NCBI RefSeq assembly: GCF_003121985.1
Contig: NZ_QEWP01000006.1
Location: forward strand, 220,320 to 284,319
DNA length: 64,000 bases
DNA from: Marinilabilia rubra
Lineage (GTDB): Bacteria; Bacteroidota; Bacteroidia; Bacteroidales; Marinilabiliaceae
Direction of reading: 5' to 3'
In this document: positions 47,751 to 56,519 of the stretch, piece after piece
Position numbering within the stretch: the stretch's first letter is position 1
Layout of the letters: each line of letters starts with the position of its first letter
Notes under the pieces: model-generated
Told to the model about the DNA's origin: nothing
The model's database searches: none
What the model saw: only the letters and a program-made list of their open reading frames with translations
Position numbers and translations under genes: made by a program

Positions 47751-48749
47751 TTATCTATTCAATAACCCTTCCGACAGTTCAAACATCTTTTCAATAGGTT
47801 TAATGGCCTCTTTTCTAATATTTTCAGCAACCTGAACTTCTGGGTATTCATACTTTAGAGTCAAATAAATTTTTCTAAGGGTGTTGAGTCGCATAAATTC
47901 ACAATCATTGCAGCCACAGGTAGAGTCGGAGGGAGGTGCCGGAATAAAAGCCTTATCCGGAGAAGCCTTTTTCATTTGATGGATTACCCCTGATTCCGTA
48001 GCTACAATAAACTGATCGGCATCAGCCGTTTGAGTATGTTTCAATAAACTAGCTGTACTTCCTATAAAGTCAGCAATAGTAAGTACAGGTTTTTTACATT
48101 CGGGATGGGCAATAATTTCGGCATCCGGATAATCCTTTTTCAGATCTATGATTTTCTCAACTGAAAATTTTTCATGAACATGACAGGCACCATCCCATAT
48201 CACCATTTCACGTCCGGAAATACTTTGAAGATAATTACCAAGATTCCTGTCAGGGCCAAAAATAATTTTTTTGTCTTTTGGAATACTGTTGATAATTTTC
48301 ACTGCATTGGTTGAGGTAACAACAATATCAGATAACGCTTTTACATCGGCAGTAGTATTAACATAGGTCACCACTATATGGTCCGGATACCGCCTTATAA
48401 AAGCCTTAAAATCTTCAGCGGGGCAACTATCCGCCAGGGAGCATCCGGCGTTAAAATCGGGCACTAAAACCTTTTTTTGAGGGGATAAAATCTTTGCGGT
48501 TTCTCCCATAAATAAAACACCGGCCAGCAAAATAATATCCGCATCAGTTTTGGAAGCTTCCCAAGCCAGGGCTAAACTATCTCCTACAAAGTCTGCAATG
48601 TCCTGAATTTCATTATCCTGATAATAATGTGCCATCAAAAGAGCATTCTTCTCTTTTTTCAGTTCATTAATAGCTTCAATCAAATCCACATCTACAGGAA
48701 TCGTTTCATCAACGAATCCTTTTTTCTTCCATTCACTACTAATATTCAT
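47751..48749 (-). CDS. nadA: Quinolinate synthase
   Basis: 332 residues. It condenses iminoaspartate and dihydroxyacetone phosphate to quinolinate for NAD synthesis, using a [4Fe-4S] cluster. Cluster cysteines fit the family: NAGCSLADSC, then Cys in PECKKP, and STCGCNDCEFM near residue 290. AHYYQDNEIQDIADFVGDSL is the substrate-binding start. nadB and nadC are not in the window. It is the last minus-strand gene before the strand switch at about 49 kb. Confidence 0.96.
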   Translation of the reverse strand: MNISSEWKKKGFVDETIPVDVDLIEAINELKKEKNALLMAHYYQDNEIQDIADFVGDSLALAWEASKTDADIILLAGVLFMGETAKILSPQKKVLVPDFNAGCSLADSCPAEDFKAFIRRYPDHIVVTYVNTTADVKALSDIVVTSTNAVKIINSIPKDKKIIFGPDRNLGNYLQSISGREMVIWDGACHVHEKFSVEKIIDLKKDYPDAEIIAHPECKKPVLTIADFIGSTASLLKHTQTADADQFIVATESGVIHQMKKASPDKAFIPAPPSDSTCGCNDCEFMRLNTLRKIYLTLKYEYPEVQVAENIRKEAIKPIEKMFELSEGLLNR

Positions 48750-49178
48750 ATTATAAAAGATTTATAAAAAGTATGATGGTGTTATAAGCCTGTTGAAACT
48801 GTTGGTAAATTTTCTGAACTTTTGTTGTTTCATATTGCTATGAACATTTGGCAGTACAGTTATCAACCGGTTATAAGACCCATTAAAAAAATAAAAATCA
48901 AAGTATTATCTGATGTTTTCAACAGTTGTTAACCCGGTACAAATTTAAAAATTAATCAGATCTAACAGTTCATTACTGATTTGAAAACTGTGAAAAAGTT
49001 AATCAGAAAAAAGATGATTAATTTTTGGTATGGACTTTTTCATTCAGGGTATGTGATATATTTTATAAAATCCAAGAGAAATTTTTTAAAAGTAATTACC
49101 AAAAACGAACCAGTTATTAACATGTTATCAAACGCAAATATAAGCTCCAGAATTTATTATATTTGAACCAAAAAATAT
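48750..49178. other. AT-rich divergent gap at the strand switch; candidate oriC region
   Basis: 429 bp between divergent nadA and rpiB. It is AT-rich and holds repeated near-DnaA-box strings such as TTATCAACC (near 48860), TTTTCAACA (near 48915) and TTATCAAAC (near 49122), plus two ggttataag/gttaatcag type repeats. None is the full TTATCCACA box. Gene orientation switches here and parS sites lie 11-12 kb left and 3 kb right. An ordinary divergent promoter region is the alternative. Confidence 0.3.
49158..49165 (+). promoter_or_regulatory. Possible -7 box of rpiB
   Basis: TATATTTG fits TAnnTTTG and lies 13 nt before the rpiB start, implying a very short leader. No clear -33 box was seen. Confidence 0.35.
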
Positions 49179-49619
49179 ATGCTTTTCAATAAAATAGGTA
49201 TAAGTAGCGACCATGCCGGTTTCAACATTAAAACGTTTTTGAAAGGTGAATTGTTGAAAAAAGGCATTGAAGTGATTGATTTTGGAACAGATTCGGATGA
49301 TAGTACCGATTATCCTGATTATGCCCATCCGCTTGCCAAGGCAGTTGAAGAGGGTGAGTGCGAGGTTGGTATAGCTATTTGTGGCAGTGGCAATGGCATT
49401 AGTATGACTGTTAACAAGCACCAGGGAATCCGCTCAGCTGTATGCTGGAATACGGAAATTGCTTATTTGGCAAGGCTTCATAATAATGCAAATATATGTG
49501 CATTACCCGGACGTTTTATGAAACAGCAGGAAGCTATGAAAATTGTCACTGCTTTTTTTACCACAGGTTTTGAAGGTGGCCGACACAAAAGGAGGATAGA
49601 TAAAATTCCAGTTAAATAA
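49179..49619 (+). CDS. rpiB: Ribose 5-phosphate isomerase B
   Basis: 146 residues of the RpiB/LacAB family. It interconverts ribose 5-phosphate and ribulose 5-phosphate in the pentose phosphate pathway. SSDHAGFNIK near residue 8, DFGTDSDDSTDYPDYA near 38, the active-site Cys in AICGSGNGIS near residue 70, and NTEIAYLARLHNNANICALPG match the family. It is the first plus-strand gene to the right of the strand switch. Confidence 0.95.
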   Translation: MLFNKIGISSDHAGFNIKTFLKGELLKKGIEVIDFGTDSDDSTDYPDYAHPLAKAVEEGECEVGIAICGSGNGISMTVNKHQGIRSAVCWNTEIAYLARLHNNANICALPGRFMKQQEAMKIVTAFFTTGFEGGRHKRRIDKIPVK

Positions 49620-49696
49620 CATTTAACCCTCTTTAAACATGTCCCTTACGGAATTTTGTAAAATAAACAGGAAGCTCTTATTCCAAAACCAATTGA

Positions 49697-51085
49697 ATGT
49701 CTGATAGAACAGAGAATAGATTTTTGAAAGATGCTGAAAGAGTAAGCTTTGATTATAAACACAGAGCTACCATCAGCTTTAATATTTCAAAATATGATTT
49801 GGCTGTAGAGAAGGGACATAAACGTTATCAAAATATTAAATTGGCCAAAGATAAGGCTGCTGTATTAAAAAGAAATGTTCTTAAGCATTTGTCTGAATTC
49901 CTATTGGAATTTGAAAATAATGCAATCGCCAATGGAGCTGAAGTTGAGTGGGCCGAAAATGGGGAAGAAGCCCTTAATATTATTTCCCGAATAATTAGAG
50001 AAACCGGAGCAGATACGCTGGTTAAAAGCAAATCAATGACAACCGAAGAGATTGATGTTAACCTACGTATGAAAGAAACCGGGGTAAAGTCAATTGAAAC
50101 CGATTTGGGTGAATTTATTGTTCAGGAGGCTGGTGAAAAACCTTACCACATTGTTACGCCTGCCATGCACAAATCCCGAAAGGATATTGCCGATCTTTTT
50201 AATAAAAAATTTGGTACCCCCATCGATGCTACTCCTGAATATCTTACCAAATACGTTCGAAATAAATTAAGAGAATCTTTCAAAAGCGCTAAGGTAGGAT
50301 TGACAGGAGCGAATTTTTTGTTGGCCAGGGAAGGTGCTATTGCCTTGACAGAGAATGAAGGAAATGGTATGCTATCCTTTTCTTTACCAAAGGTTCACAT
50401 TGTTTTGGCCGGTATTGAAAAGATCTTACCCTCCTACCATGATTTGGATTTAATGTGGCCTTTATTGGCTGCACACGGAACAGGACAGAGAGTTACTGTG
50501 TATAATTCTGTTATTTTTGGACCGCGAAAATCAGATGAAAAAGATGGACCTGAAAGGATGGTTGTTATTTTACTTGACAATGGAAGATCAACTCTTTACA
50601 ATGAAGGCGATCATTCTGAAGCATTGGCATGCATCAGATGTGGAGCTTGTTTAAATGCTTGTCCGATCTATAAAAATATCGGCGGGTATACCTACAATTC
50701 TGTCTACAGTGGTCCCATAGGATCTGTGATCACTCCGCATTTGAGAGGATTGAAGGAGTATCAGCATTTGAGCTTTGCCAGCTCTTTGTGCGGTAAATGT
50801 GCTGAAGTATGTCCTGTGAAAATTCCCTTGCCTGATTTATTGTTGAAAAACCGTAAAAAAGCTGTTGATAAAGGGTTGAGACCTGTTGCGGAAAAATTGG
50901 TAATGAGGGGGATAGGCAATGGTCTAAAATCACGTCATTTAATGGATATCGGAGGAGGAAATTTTAAAAATATAATGAGTAACTTAGCAGGAATTCATAA
51001 TTTGTTAGGGGACAAGAGGTTGTTTCCCAAATTTCCATCGACCTCTTTTAGTAAACAATGGAAAAATAAACGATCCAATTCATAA
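49697..51085 (+). CDS. LutB-like LUD domain iron-sulfur protein
   Basis: 462 residues: an LUD domain (about 70-300) followed by two [4Fe-4S] ferredoxin-type motifs, CIRCGACLNACP at about 313-324 and CGKCAEVCP at about 363-371, as in LutB of the lactate utilisation complex LutABC. LutB carries electrons from L-lactate oxidation toward the quinone pool. No lutA or lutC gene is adjacent; instead an Rrf2 regulator follows after 5 nt, so it could be part of a split operon or have another role. Confidence 0.88.
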   Translation: MSDRTENRFLKDAERVSFDYKHRATISFNISKYDLAVEKGHKRYQNIKLAKDKAAVLKRNVLKHLSEFLLEFENNAIANGAEVEWAENGEEALNIISRIIRETGADTLVKSKSMTTEEIDVNLRMKETGVKSIETDLGEFIVQEAGEKPYHIVTPAMHKSRKDIADLFNKKFGTPIDATPEYLTKYVRNKLRESFKSAKVGLTGANFLLAREGAIALTENEGNGMLSFSLPKVHIVLAGIEKILPSYHDLDLMWPLLAAHGTGQRVTVYNSVIFGPRKSDEKDGPERMVVILLDNGRSTLYNEGDHSEALACIRCGACLNACPIYKNIGGYTYNSVYSGPIGSVITPHLRGLKEYQHLSFASSLCGKCAEVCPVKIPLPDLLLKNRKKAVDKGLRPVAEKLVMRGIGNGLKSRHLMDIGGGNFKNIMSNLAGIHNLLGDKRLFPKFPSTSFSKQWKNKRSNS

Positions 51086-51090
51086 ATATT

Positions 51091-51537
51091 ATGCTATCAA
51101 CAACTTGTAAATATGCTGTTCGTGCTATCATTTTTATTGGTCTTAAGGGCAGTGAAGAAAGTCGGGTAAATGCCCGTATTATCGCCAGGGAATTAGGAAT
51201 CCCTATGCAGTTTCTCAGCAAAATACTTCAAATATTTGTAAGGAAAGACCTTTTGAGAAGTTTTAAAGGACCTACCGGCGGGTTTTATCTGGCCCGCAAT
51301 GCGGCAGATATTACTTTGTTAGATATTGTGGAAATAATAGATGGTCCAGGTGTTTTTGAAACCTGTCTTATTGGTAACGGAAGTTGCAAGGGATCAGCCG
51401 ACAAAAAAGAAAGATGCCCGGTTCATGACCGTTACAGCAAGGTGAGGAAGGAAGTTATGGACTACTTCAGCAGTGAAACAGTGGGAGATATCATTGAGCG
51501 AATGGGTCACGACGAAAATATTTTGTTGAAATTGTAA
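51091..51537 (+). CDS. Rrf2-family regulator with a three-cysteine cluster site
   Basis: 148 residues. A winged helix (about 1-75; CKYAVRAIIFIGL, IPMQFLSKILQIFVRKDLLRS) is followed by a C-x6-C-x9-C cysteine set (TCLIGNGSCKG ... RCPVHD), the position where IscR and NsrR bind an iron-sulfur cluster. It probably senses iron-sulfur, redox or NO status and may control the preceding lutB-like gene, with which it forms an operon (5-nt gap). Its end overlaps the convergent VanZ gene by 31 bp. Confidence 0.9.
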   Translation: MLSTTCKYAVRAIIFIGLKGSEESRVNARIIARELGIPMQFLSKILQIFVRKDLLRSFKGPTGGFYLARNAADITLLDIVEIIDGPGVFETCLIGNGSCKGSADKKERCPVHDRYSKVRKEVMDYFSSETVGDIIERMGHDENILLKL

Positions 51538-51920
51538 TATCTTTTCAACAAAGAAAAGGCAATATATGCGATGATAACTCCAAATGTATTGGCTCCAAAA
51601 TCTATTATGTCTTTTTCTCTGCCGGCAATTAAGGGTTGCACAATTTCAATTATAGCCCCGGTTATTACAATCCAGATTGTGTAAACCCATTTTAATTTCT
51701 TTGTTTCAGACTTTACCCTGAAGTACGCAGTTCTCTCTATTAAATAAATTAAAGTTAAGAATCCGTACATGCCAAAATGAACCAATTTATCAGAGTGAGG
51801 AAAATCTAAAAACCATGGTGTGTTAAAATCCTTACTGGTCTTAAGGCTTAAAAACAATATTGTTGCGAGTGTTATTATTGTAAATTTGTAGTTTATAGCT
51901 AGTTGTGTTAATTTTTTCAT
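51507..51920 (-). CDS. VanZ-like membrane protein
   Basis: 137 residues with four membrane helices. SDKLVHFGMYGFLTLIYLI and EIVQPLIAGREKDIIDFGANTFGVIIAY match the VanZ-like family, which has no firmly known function outside the glycopeptide-resistance context. It is a lone minus-strand gene among plus-strand neighbours and ends inside the Rrf2 gene. Confidence 0.85.
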   Translation of the reverse strand: MKKLTQLAINYKFTIITLATILFLSLKTSKDFNTPWFLDFPHSDKLVHFGMYGFLTLIYLIERTAYFRVKSETKKLKWVYTIWIVITGAIIEIVQPLIAGREKDIIDFGANTFGVIIAYIAFSLLKRYYNFNKIFSS

Positions 51921-51976
51921 GTTGACAAAGTTGTTAATAACCGGTTGATTACTGTTGATAACCTTTTGACTTTGAA

Positions 51977-51992
51977 TGTTTCACGTGGAACA
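51977..51992. other. parS: parS-like ParB-binding site 3, upstream of hemW
   Basis: TGTTTCACGTGGAACA fits the consensus TGTTnCACGTGnAACA, with one asymmetric n position. It lies in the gap between VanZ and hemW, about 14.4 kb from site 2, preceded by TGTTGATAACC, which contains the near-DnaA-box TTATCAACA on the other strand. Confidence 0.78.
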
Positions 51993-52092
51993 TTTTCTAG
52001 TAATGGCGGGGCTTCCAAGATTTTTTTGATCAAAATGCCAATTAAAATGTTTCCTCTTGATAACAGAATGCAAATATAATTCGGAAAACCAT

Positions 52093-53217
52093 ATGGCTGG
52101 CATTTATTTACATGTTCCGTTTTGCAAATCGCGATGTCATTATTGCGATTTTTTCAAAAGTACAAAGCTTGAATACAGAGTGCAATATTTGGAAAATCTT
52201 TCCAGTGAAATTGTTGATAGAAAGGATTTTTTTTTAGAAAAAAACACCAAAATTGAGACCATTTATTTTGGAGGCGGTACTCCAAGTTTGTTTTCTTTAG
52301 ATCAATTATTCCATCTAATAAAGCTTTTATATAGTCGTTATTCCGTTTCTGATAATGCCGAAATAACGATTGAAGTAAATCCGGATGATTTGAATCGTGA
52401 ATATTTGGAGGGATTAAAAACGATTGGTGTTAACCGGTTGAGTATAGGAATCCAAAGTTTCAGGGATGAAGATCTGAAAATGATGGGACGAAGACATAAT
52501 GCCCGGCAAAGCTTTCAGGTATTGGAACAGGTTTTTGATGAGGGATTCCAAAATGTGGGTATTGATCTGATTTATGGTTTACCCTGGAGTACTGCTGAGG
52601 ATTGGCTTGAAAATATTGAAATTGTAAAAGATTATCCTTTGAAACATATTTCGGCGTATCATCTGACTATTGAACCGGGAACTAAATTCGGGAAAGAAAA
52701 GCTTGCTAAAAAACTTCTGGAAATAGAGGAGAGTGAAAGCGAAAAACTGTTTTGGCAAATCCATGACAGGTTTAAGCAATTGGGGTTTGAACATTATGAG
52801 ATTTCAAACTTTTGCAAAGATGGGTTCTATTCCCGTCACAATACTTCTTACTGGAACGAAATTCCTTATTTAGGACTGGGGCCCGGAGCCCATTCTTTCG
52901 ATGGCGATAAACGGTATTGGAACAAACCGGACCTGCACCAATACATCAGCAAAGGATATCAGCCCGGATATTCTTATGAAATATTGAGTGCTCAGGATCG
53001 TTTTAATGAAAAGCTTATGCTTGGCTTAAGAACCGGCCGGGGAATTTGTAAGGAAGAGATGAAAGTCCGTTTTAATGAGTATTTCAAAGATGTAGAAAAA
53101 CAGGTGAATATGTGGATCAATAGAGAATTTCTCAAATTTGAAAACGGACACATTCGGGCTACACGTAAGGGATGGTTTGTCATTGACGGTATTATTGAAG
53201 ATTTGTTTATTGTTTAA
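52093..53217 (+). CDS. hemW: HemW-like radical SAM protein
   Basis: 374 residues from the ATG at 52093 (MAGIYLHVPFC); the frame opens 12 codons earlier with TTG, which does not fit the family start. The cluster motif is CKSRCHYCDFF (C-x3-C-x2-C) and GGGTPSLF follows; GIQSFRDEDLKMMGRRH is the HemN/HemW signature. HemW is a heme chaperone rather than a true coproporphyrinogen oxidase, so that is the better call. It is followed after 3 nt by the rhodanese gene. Confidence 0.92.
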   Translation: MAGIYLHVPFCKSRCHYCDFFKSTKLEYRVQYLENLSSEIVDRKDFFLEKNTKIETIYFGGGTPSLFSLDQLFHLIKLLYSRYSVSDNAEITIEVNPDDLNREYLEGLKTIGVNRLSIGIQSFRDEDLKMMGRRHNARQSFQVLEQVFDEGFQNVGIDLIYGLPWSTAEDWLENIEIVKDYPLKHISAYHLTIEPGTKFGKEKLAKKLLEIEESESEKLFWQIHDRFKQLGFEHYEISNFCKDGFYSRHNTSYWNEIPYLGLGPGAHSFDGDKRYWNKPDLHQYISKGYQPGYSYEILSAQDRFNEKLMLGLRTGRGICKEEMKVRFNEYFKDVEKQVNMWINREFLKFENGHIRATRKGWFVIDGIIEDLFIV

Positions 53218-53220
53218 GTT

Positions 53221-53613
53221 ATGCGGTATTTTCTGGTAATCACACTTATTTTTCTTTTTTTTCGGAGCGAAGCCAGCGGGCAGGGAGAATTGTTATGTTG
53301 CGATTTTTACCGAATATTAAACACCTCCGGGAATGTATTGTTATTGGATGTGCAAAGCAAAGAAGAATATCAGAAGCATAGGATACCGGATCATATTTAT
53401 GCCGGACAAAAATCTATATTATTGGACGTAGTGGCCAAGGTTAATAAAAAAACTAAAATCCTAGTTTATTGTACCGAAGGAAAACGGTCTGCTTCGGTTT
53501 TGGAAATTTTGAAAAAAAGAGGGTATACCAATGTTTTTCATTTAAAAGGTGGAATTATTAAATGGGAGAAAGAGAGTTTTCCTGTTGATAGTACTCTTAT
53601 TGAAATACCCTGA
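53221..53613 (+). CDS. Secreted rhodanese-like domain protein
   Basis: 130 residues. A signal peptide ends EASGQ, so the protein acts in the periplasm. A single rhodanese domain follows (about 30-120), with the active-site loop VYCTEGKRSASVLEIL containing the catalytic Cys. It may transfer sulfur or reduce/bind oxyanions; substrate unknown. It follows hemW with a 3-nt gap, so the two are translationally linked. Confidence 0.88.
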   Translation: MRYFLVITLIFLFFRSEASGQGELLCCDFYRILNTSGNVLLLDVQSKEEYQKHRIPDHIYAGQKSILLDVVAKVNKKTKILVYCTEGKRSASVLEILKKRGYTNVFHLKGGIIKWEKESFPVDSTLIEIP

Positions 53614-53714
53614 TTTCGAGAAGTAATTAAATGCCGGTAAATCATTATTTTGTCGAAATTCAATTTTTACATTATGAAGGATAGCATAATTTTTCTCCAA
53701 AAAAGAACTCATAA

Positions 53715-54608
53715 ATGAATACACAAAAAGGCGTCTTAGCTACCTGGGCATCTATTTTTTTAAATATAGCTTTGTTCGGTATTAAATACTGGGCAGGAAT
53801 TGTTTCCAATTCAGTGGCACTTCTGGCCGATGCATGGCATACTTTGTCTGATTCTGTTTCTTCCCTGGCAGTTCTTTTGGGTTTAAAAGTATCCAATATT
53901 CCTGCTGATAGCAAACATCCTTACGGTCATGGTCGGGCTGAGCTTATTGCTTCTTTGATTGTTGGTATTCTGCTGGCCATTGTTGGTTTTAATTTTCTGG
54001 CAGAATCTATTTTGAAATTCCAGGAAAGAGAAGTGTTTAATTATGGTCCGGTTGCTATTTGGGTGACTGTGGCTTCTGTGGTAGTGAAAGAAATAATGGC
54101 CCGGTATTCCATTGTAATCGGGAAAAAAATAAAATCCAATTCACTCAAAGCAGATGGGTGGCATCACAGGTCCGATGCTATTTCAAGTGTTGTAATATTG
54201 GTTGGTATTTTTGTCGGTGGCAGATTTTGGTGGGCCGACAGTGTATTGGGAATTTTTGTTTCCCTCATGATATTTTATACTACTTATAGTATAATGAAAG
54301 ATACCATCAGCATTTTACTGGGTGAAAATATTACTTCCGAAATGGAAAAGGAAATTGCGGATCTTGGGAATAGAATTAATGGAAACATGTTTCTGGATCC
54401 CCACAGCTTTAAGTTACATCACTATGGGCACCATTCCGAGTTGGTTTTTCATATTAGTTTGCCGGGAACTTATAGTCTTACCCGATCGCATGAGATAGCC
54501 AGTGAATATGAAAGAAGAGTGGAGGAAAGATACTCCTTTGAGGTCACCATCCATGTAGATGCCATTGATGGGGTAAAGACACTTAACACTGAGGATTCAT
54601 CAAAATAG
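53715..54608 (+). CDS. Cation diffusion facilitator (metal efflux) transporter
   Basis: 297 residues with six membrane helices and a C-terminal cytoplasmic domain. The transport-site motif pairs are LLADAWHTLSDS in helix 2 and DGWHHRSDAISS in helix 5 (H/D-x3-D), characteristic of CDF exporters of Zn, Fe or Mn by proton antiport. His at the first position favours Zn. It is followed by dispersed repeat copy B. Confidence 0.93.
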   Translation: MNTQKGVLATWASIFLNIALFGIKYWAGIVSNSVALLADAWHTLSDSVSSLAVLLGLKVSNIPADSKHPYGHGRAELIASLIVGILLAIVGFNFLAESILKFQEREVFNYGPVAIWVTVASVVVKEIMARYSIVIGKKIKSNSLKADGWHHRSDAISSVVILVGIFVGGRFWWADSVLGIFVSLMIFYTTYSIMKDTISILLGENITSEMEKEIADLGNRINGNMFLDPHSFKLHHYGHHSELVFHISLPGTYSLTRSHEIASEYERRVEERYSFEVTIHVDAIDGVKTLNTEDSSK

Positions 54609-54652
54609 GCCTTCTTGTAAATGTCTGCTCCAGTTATTTAAGACAATGTTTG

Positions 54653-54788
54653 TTTTTTTGATTAGCTAATTTCATATAATCAAGTGCAATGAAATTCGAG
54701 TTTATTGTGAAATAACCTTGCGCTTAAGTGTTTATTAATGTGTATTAAGGTTTTAATAGCTAAAAATATAAGCTTTTTTAGCGCTCCC
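54653..54788. repeat. Dispersed intergenic repeat, copy B
   Basis: About 136 bp aligning with 33592-33726. It has the same order of blocks (attagc, ataatcaagtgcaatgaaatt, aaccttgcgcttaagtgttt, TA-rich, agcgctccc). It also sits between convergent genes: the CDF gene and the GH43-like gene. Confidence 0.65.
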
Positions 54789-56011
54789 TATTTAACTTTG
54801 GAGTTTAATCGTATTTGAATATTAAAAGATTTTCCGTCCTGCCTGTTATTAATATTCACCAGGGAGCAGGCGCAATATAAAACAAGGGGATTTCCATTTT
54901 TTTTCAAAAGAAACTGAGGTCTTTCCAACCGGTTAACTTTTATTGTATCCCCATTTTTTAATAATACCTCCTTTTTCATGAAAAAAGGATTTGGTGGCGT
55001 TGTCCAACGCATACCATCCAATGATTCTAATATGGCTAATCCCGGTTCTTTACCCGTTATTTTACCCGAAAAATCTTTAAAGACAGCATAGAATTTACTG
55101 TTCTCCTTATGATACCAAACAAAGGGATCCTCCGCTGAAGCTATTTTTCCATTTTCAAGTTTAATGTCAAATATTATTTTATCCAATGGTTCAAAAGGAC
55201 CTGTTGGTGAGTTTGATATGGCCACTCCATGTACACCTTTCCAGTGGGGGTCATAAATGTTTCCTTTAAAATACAACAGGTATTTCCCATCCGATGGTCG
55301 TTGAACTACAGATGGATTTACCACAATGGGATTATCTGGTTTGGGCTGTGTACCTTCACGCGAAGGATTGACCACATTGTCTGGTTTAACCCTGGTTCTG
55401 GGTGAAAGCAATGGTTGATCAGGCCTTTTAAAATTTCCGGAAAGTAAATCTTCAAAACTTTCAAACTCAATGACCCCTATTTTTTGGGATTGCTGCACCC
55501 TGTTTCGTTTACTGACCTTTTCCCCCTTAGATCCTTTAGGTTGTGGTCCAGGATCGGCAGAACCTACATAATAGAGATAATATTTTCCGTTAAATTTTTT
55601 CAAATGGGGATTGTGGACAGTTTGTGCATCCCATGCTAATGAATCGCCTTCAAGAGCTTTTCCTTTCAGCACAATTTTTTGAAACTTAAAACCATGGTCC
55701 GGATAATCGGATATGGCGTAAGCTATTTTTGAGTGCAATAACCATGAATTTGTAAATGGAGGAATAGAATCTCCGCATTCCCAGGTGCTGTAGAGCATGT
55801 GGTATTTTCCATCTTTTCCTTTTAACACAGAACCACCCCAAACGAAGCGTGAGGAGTCATTGAGCACGCTTTTTCCGGTTAATATTTCATTGTTTACCTG
55901 TGCATCTAAAGGCAATGGATCTATTATTAATTCATGATTTTTGAGATTGCTGCAATTTGTGAAAATGTTTATAACCAGAAGTGTTATTCCGAATAAGAGG
56001 GTAGATTTCAT
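54788..56011 (-). CDS. GH43-like five-bladed propeller protein, exported
   Basis: 407 residues with an N-terminal signal; a Cys near residue 20 (IFTNC) may be a lipid site, although Asn at -1 is unusual. Five propeller-like repeats are visible, each with a KYxLYY-type strand (GKYHMLYSTW, NGKYYLYYVGS, DGKYLLYFKGN, SKFYAVFKDF, NPLVLYCA) and acidic/aromatic loops (EDPFVWYH). This is the plan of GH43/GH117/GH130-type enzymes. It probably acts on a plant or algal oligosaccharide, but substrate cannot be set. It stands alone, not in a polysaccharide utilisation locus. Confidence 0.75.
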   Translation of the reverse strand: MKSTLLFGITLLVINIFTNCSNLKNHELIIDPLPLDAQVNNEILTGKSVLNDSSRFVWGGSVLKGKDGKYHMLYSTWECGDSIPPFTNSWLLHSKIAYAISDYPDHGFKFQKIVLKGKALEGDSLAWDAQTVHNPHLKKFNGKYYLYYVGSADPGPQPKGSKGEKVSKRNRVQQSQKIGVIEFESFEDLLSGNFKRPDQPLLSPRTRVKPDNVVNPSREGTQPKPDNPIVVNPSVVQRPSDGKYLLYFKGNIYDPHWKGVHGVAISNSPTGPFEPLDKIIFDIKLENGKIASAEDPFVWYHKENSKFYAVFKDFSGKITGKEPGLAILESLDGMRWTTPPNPFFMKKEVLLKNGDTIKVNRLERPQFLLKKNGNPLVLYCACSLVNINNRQDGKSFNIQIRLNSKVK

Positions 56012-56519
56012 GATGAGTTGCTTTATTTATTGGACAACAATATAAGGGGAATATTTAAGAATTTGATTGAATGATTCTTTCGGGAAATATTTATGAACCA
56101 GTTTACTACCACATCCGAGGCTTCTAAAAATTAAAAAGGTAATAAATCTTTAAGTAAGGCATACTAAAGACGGATTAAATTTATCCTAAAGTCAATTATA
56201 ATGGAATTTAGTAAGAGTTTAATATGACTTTATATTATAGATGGCTAAAAGCAATTTAAAAGAAAATAAGGAGATAACACCATTTTTGTATTTGGCTTAA
56301 AAGAGATCATTTAGGAGTGATTTAATCTTATTTTTGTTGAAGAAAAAATATTATAGTTCAGTATTATTTGATTTTCATTTTTATTACTAGCTTTATTATT
56401 TGTTCTTTTTAAGTGATTTATAAGTTATTAAATCGAAAGCATGTTGTTAATTTCATATAAAATTTAACTCAATCATATTTAGATTCTAATTCCCTTCACA
56501 ACACCCTAAATTTTAGATT
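56012..56519. other. Long AT-rich gap before the macroglobulin gene
   Basis: 508 bp with no credible gene, repeat or clear hairpin. It separates two divergent genes and should contain both promoters. Confidence 0.55.

Noticed and set aside
48750..49178. Perfect DnaA boxes (TTATCCACA) in the candidate origin
   Set aside because: Only variants with one or more mismatches were seen, so I did not annotate any box.
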